NCBI GenBank assembly: GCA_025765615.1 | Contig: JAIVFJ010000007.1 | Coordinates: 372,001-436,000, forward strand | DNA from: Zopfochytrium polystomum | Taxonomy: Eukaryota > Chytridiomycota > Chytridiomycetes > Chytridiales > Chytridiaceae | Length of the DNA stretch: 64,000 bases | Direction: 5' to 3' | Part shown: one piece after another, positions 61,124-64,000 of the stretch | How the letters are laid out: every line of letters starts with the position of its first letter | Numbering within the stretch: the first letter of the stretch is position 1 | Made by a program: the position numbers and the translations under genes | Notes under the pieces: generated by a model | Told to the model about the DNA's origin: nothing | Database searches by the model: none | What the model saw: the letters and a program-made list of their open reading frames with translations, nothing else

Positions 61124-64000
61124 TCAGGCTTTGCCAGCAGCCGTGGACGAGCTCAAATCGCCGAGAACCTCGTCGAGCAAGCTGGGCGACGTGCTGCGCG
61201 AGTCCTTCTCCATTGTGGCTGCCACCTCGGCGGAAGCGGAAGAAAGCGCTGGCGCTTCCGCGGCAGGTTGAGCTGCGTCGGCCACCGTCGGCGCGGGCGC
61301 TACAACCGGGACGGGTCCGGCTCCCGCCGCAGCCTGTGCCAGACCCCACAGCACAAACGGCGGCGGCGGCACGCCCGGTGGCGGCAGCACCATCGGCGCC
61401 GCGCCCGCGACGGACGATCCACCTCCGACGGACGACGTCGGCGACGGCGGGGCGGCGAGCGGCACCACCACGGGGGTGTGGGCGATAGGGTCGTACTCGG
61501 CGGCGGTGCGCGGCGACGGGTAGTGGTGCCCCGCGGTCTGGTGGTACGCGGACGGGCGTCGGGCGCGAGTGGTTCCCTGCCGCGTCGTGGGTGCGCTGAT
61601 GACTTCGGGCGGAAGCGTGCCGATTAGGCCGGGCAGCGTGATCGGCGCGGGTTGCGCCGGTTCGCTGTACGAGAAGCCCGGGACAAGGGTCGACCGCGCC
61701 GACGCGAGGGCCGGGTCGTCGTGGTGGGAGGCTGTTGTCGCGGTGGAGAAGGTTGAGACGACCGTCGTTCGCCGCGGGTCGTGCCGCTTTTGCGTGCCCA
61801 TTCCTGGTAGCTCCCATGGCGCGACTTGGGGAGTCTGCGGGGATGGGGCCGGTTCTGTCGAAAACCAGTTGGTGAAGCGACCGTTTGCGCGTTGGGAGGC
61901 CGAGCCGGGTGTCGACTCGGCCGACCACAGCACCGAGATTCGATTTCCTTTCCGCGACGGGGTTGCTGTCATGTCTGGCGGTGGAGCCGCTGGTGGTAGG
62001 GATTGCAGATCCGTTGAACCATCGGGTTCTACCGGAGAAACAACAATTGCAACGGACGGCGACGTGATGTTACCAGCCGATGCAAGCTGTTCTGCAGGGT
62101 CCGAGTCATTCCTTGTCGCATACGACAGATCTCGCCCATCGCTGGAGCTTTTGGGCGATGGCGTTGCTGCAACTGTGCTCGCAGCGTAAAACCCCTCGTC
62201 CACTACCGGCTCGGAGGGAATTTTGCGTTCGGACAGAACAATCGTCTCTCCCTCATGGTCATGCGGAAGCGAGTCGCTCTTTTTGGAACTGCTCAATTCC
62301 GCAAGGCGGCCTCCAAGCTTCCGTCCAGCGATCATCATCTCATCGTCATTGCTCCCGAACTTGGCCACTGCACCAGGGCGGCCGAGTGAATTAGAGAACA
62401 AGCCCGGACCGCCGGTCAGGTCGCTAGAGATCCCGCGGGGCAAGGAGCGAGACGAAAAGTTTTTGTGCGACGCAGCCGTGCTCCGTTTGCGAATGACGAC
62501 GAATGCCGCGACTAATCCGCCAACCACAAGAAGGGCCCCAACAGAGGCACCAATTGCCAAGTAAGGGATTGACGCACCGGTGTTGTCGCCCTTTGGCGAG
62601 CTGTGTTTTGGAACGTTGTTCTTTGCGCCTCCCGGGCCTACAACCGCGCTTGAGGGGAGCGATGTGACCCACCCGTTGACGCTCGTGTCCCAAACTTTGA
62701 GCGAAAGGTCTGCTGCCGTTTCAGTTGACTTGCCGAACGCAGCAATCATGACACCGTTCAAGCCGAAAGCAACATGATCGTATCGGGATTGGGATGACGT
62801 CCCATTAGTCAGAAGTTTCCACGCCGTGTTCGATACGTCCAACTGCCAGACATCGCCATAAGTGACGTCTTCATGAAGGTTCGTCCCCCCGTACATGAGA
62901 ATTTTGTACGGATTATTCACAGGATCAGCTGTAGAATTCCAAAGCGTCAGTTAAGTCACAACAGGCCAAACGAGATCGCAATAACTCACGGATGACGAAA
63001 GAATGGCCTTTTCGAGGTTGAGGAAGTACTTGCGAGTCTGACGATAATGACAGTTTGATGTATCCCACCTGAGGGTCAAACTGCCACGCAACATCCATTG
63101 CCATTTCCACTGGTTTTGAGTCCTGGCCCAGCGTGATACCTCCAACCATAATAACTGTCCCATCTTTCATAACAACTGCGGTGTGGCCGTACATCGGAGG
63201 GGGACTAACAGGAGACAAATTTGGCTGATCCCACGCCGCCGATGTGCTCAAAGCAGCAAGGTCAAGGTACCAGGTATCGGCAAAGACAGAGGCATCTATA
63301 CGGTCGTTCGGATTAACTGATGGTACAGCAAGACCGCCAAATACGAATGCGGTCATGACATCGAGCTGAACACAGGCAGCTGAATGACGAGAACGGGGCG
63401 CCTTTTGCTGGACGACCGAAAGTTGAGAGGAGACGCCGGTTGTCGGCTTATACCTGTATGTGCATATTAATAGCCTGGTAGAGAACTTGATGGACGAATA
63501 CAAGCTTACGTGTAGATGTCAGCGTTCAGGACCTTGCTCTTGTCCGCTCCCACTCCAAAGAATCCCAGGAAGGTCGAGACACCAGACGGTGTTGTAGGCC
63601 GAACACCTCTCAAAACATCGTTCGAAACAGGAACTACGCAGCCGCGGGACGCTTGCAGAGCCGACGAAGCTTGATATCCTGCGTCGTCTGTGATCGATAC
63701 TGCAGACCAAAGTGGATTTGAAACAGGCCATGGCGATGAGAGAGAGAGCGAGACGGGGGACGGAGCTGCGTTGTTGGTTGGAGTGCCTCCAACATAGTAG
63801 ATACGGCCCATGTCTGTATCAAAGAGAGCGGCCGAAACGTCAACAAGGGCGGGCGGGGAGGAGATTGGCGACAGCGTTGTCGGGAGAGAGCCGCCGGCAG
63901 CGGCCGTACTTGTGGAAGTTGTGGACGACGAACTGGAGGAGGATGACGTTCGTTGACTCGATGACGAGGTGGACGATGTCCCGCGATTGGACGATTGCGA
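61124..64000 (-). CDS. Kelch-type beta-propeller membrane protein (5' end outside window)
   Basis: Cell-surface or secreted-pathway protein. Reading from the window edge on the minus strand: a Ser/Thr-rich segment, then kelch-like blades (DTDMGRIYYVGGTPTN, RSRHSAACVQLDVMTAFVFG, PPPMYGHTAVVMKDGTVIMV, then NNPYKILMYGGTNLHED and SQSRYDHVAFGLNGVMIAAF). One transmembrane helix follows (LAIGASVGALLVVGGLVAAF), then a basic RKRS. The Pro/Ser-rich cytoplasmic tail has about 430 residues and ends SSTAAGKA. Introns near 63455-63515 and 62935-62992 join in phase (HSFVI|PDPVNN). The layout is like the WSC protein: ectodomain, one helix, long disordered tail. Function unknown. Confidence 0.78.

Overview
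The window is nuclear DNA of a zoosporic (flagellated) early-diverging fungus, most likely a chytrid. The evidence is: many short GT-AG introns, mostly 40-70 nt; fungal wall-related genes (a WSC-domain membrane protein and glucosamine-fructose-6-phosphate aminotransferase); and a Tctex-type dynein light chain of the DYNLT2B type, which belongs to the intraflagellar-transport dynein and is lost in non-flagellated fungi. No rRNA, tRNA or CRISPR array could be supported. Exon joins were worked out by eye from splice-site phase and protein-family conservation.

Layout: 1-3.6 kb, beta-adaptin (+, 5' end outside). 4.0-7.2 kb, elongation factor 2 (-). 7.5-9.1 kb, WSC-domain membrane protein (-), divergent from glucosamine-fructose-6-phosphate aminotransferase (9.5-12.0 kb, +). 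12.8-18.4 kb, full-length MRP-type ABC transporter (+). 18.5-19.5 kb, Tim17-family/complex I-like membrane protein (+). 19.6-21.0 kb, PRMT1-type arginine methyltransferase (+). 21.8-23.2 kb, coiled-coil plus SAP-like protein (+). 23-29 kb, a gene-poor stretch with a pyrimidine-rich tract, a weak gene, relic reading frames, and a pair of about 145-bp inverted repeats enclosing a dense array of perfect heat-shock-element-like repeats. 29.2-30.9 kb, HNH nuclease gene (+), convergent with a 1002-residue cellular reverse-transcriptase-related (rvt) gene (31.2-34.2 kb, -). 34.7-37.5 kb, ATF/CREB-type bZIP factor (-). 38.2-39.5 kb, Air-like zinc-knuckle protein (+). 39.6-40.4 kb, DYNLT2B (+). 40.4-43.1 kb, Mgm1/OPA1 dynamin (-). 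43.1-44.5 kb, Dcn1 (-). 44.6-47.0 kb, CCT zeta (-). 47.1-48.5 kb, membrane-anchored protein of unknown family (+). 49.3-50.0 kb, small KH-like protein (+). 50.6-52.0 kb, SET-domain protein with a hydrophobic N terminus (+). 52.5-55.6 kb, a multi-pass membrane protein and two decayed copies. 56.6-59.7 kb, subtilisin-like protease (+). 61.1-64 kb, kelch-type membrane protein (-), 5' end outside.

Most genes are independent housekeeping functions (vesicle coats, translation, protein folding, neddylation, mitochondrial fusion). Two points link them. The WSC protein and GFA1 share one 402-bp divergent promoter and both serve the cell wall. The 27-34 kb block (inverted repeats with heat-shock-like sites, HNH nuclease, rvt) looks like an accessory island inserted among conserved genes.

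The most striking signals are these. EF-2 appears to begin with a chain of minute exons (3, 15, 4 and 2 nt). The start codon is cut off or split by an intron in three genes (EF-2, DCN1, CCT6). The window also has the rvt gene and the heat-shock-element array. Several otherwise intact genes show single-base frame breaks (beta-adaptin, subtilase, perhaps DCN1 and MGM1). These may be consensus indels rather than biology.
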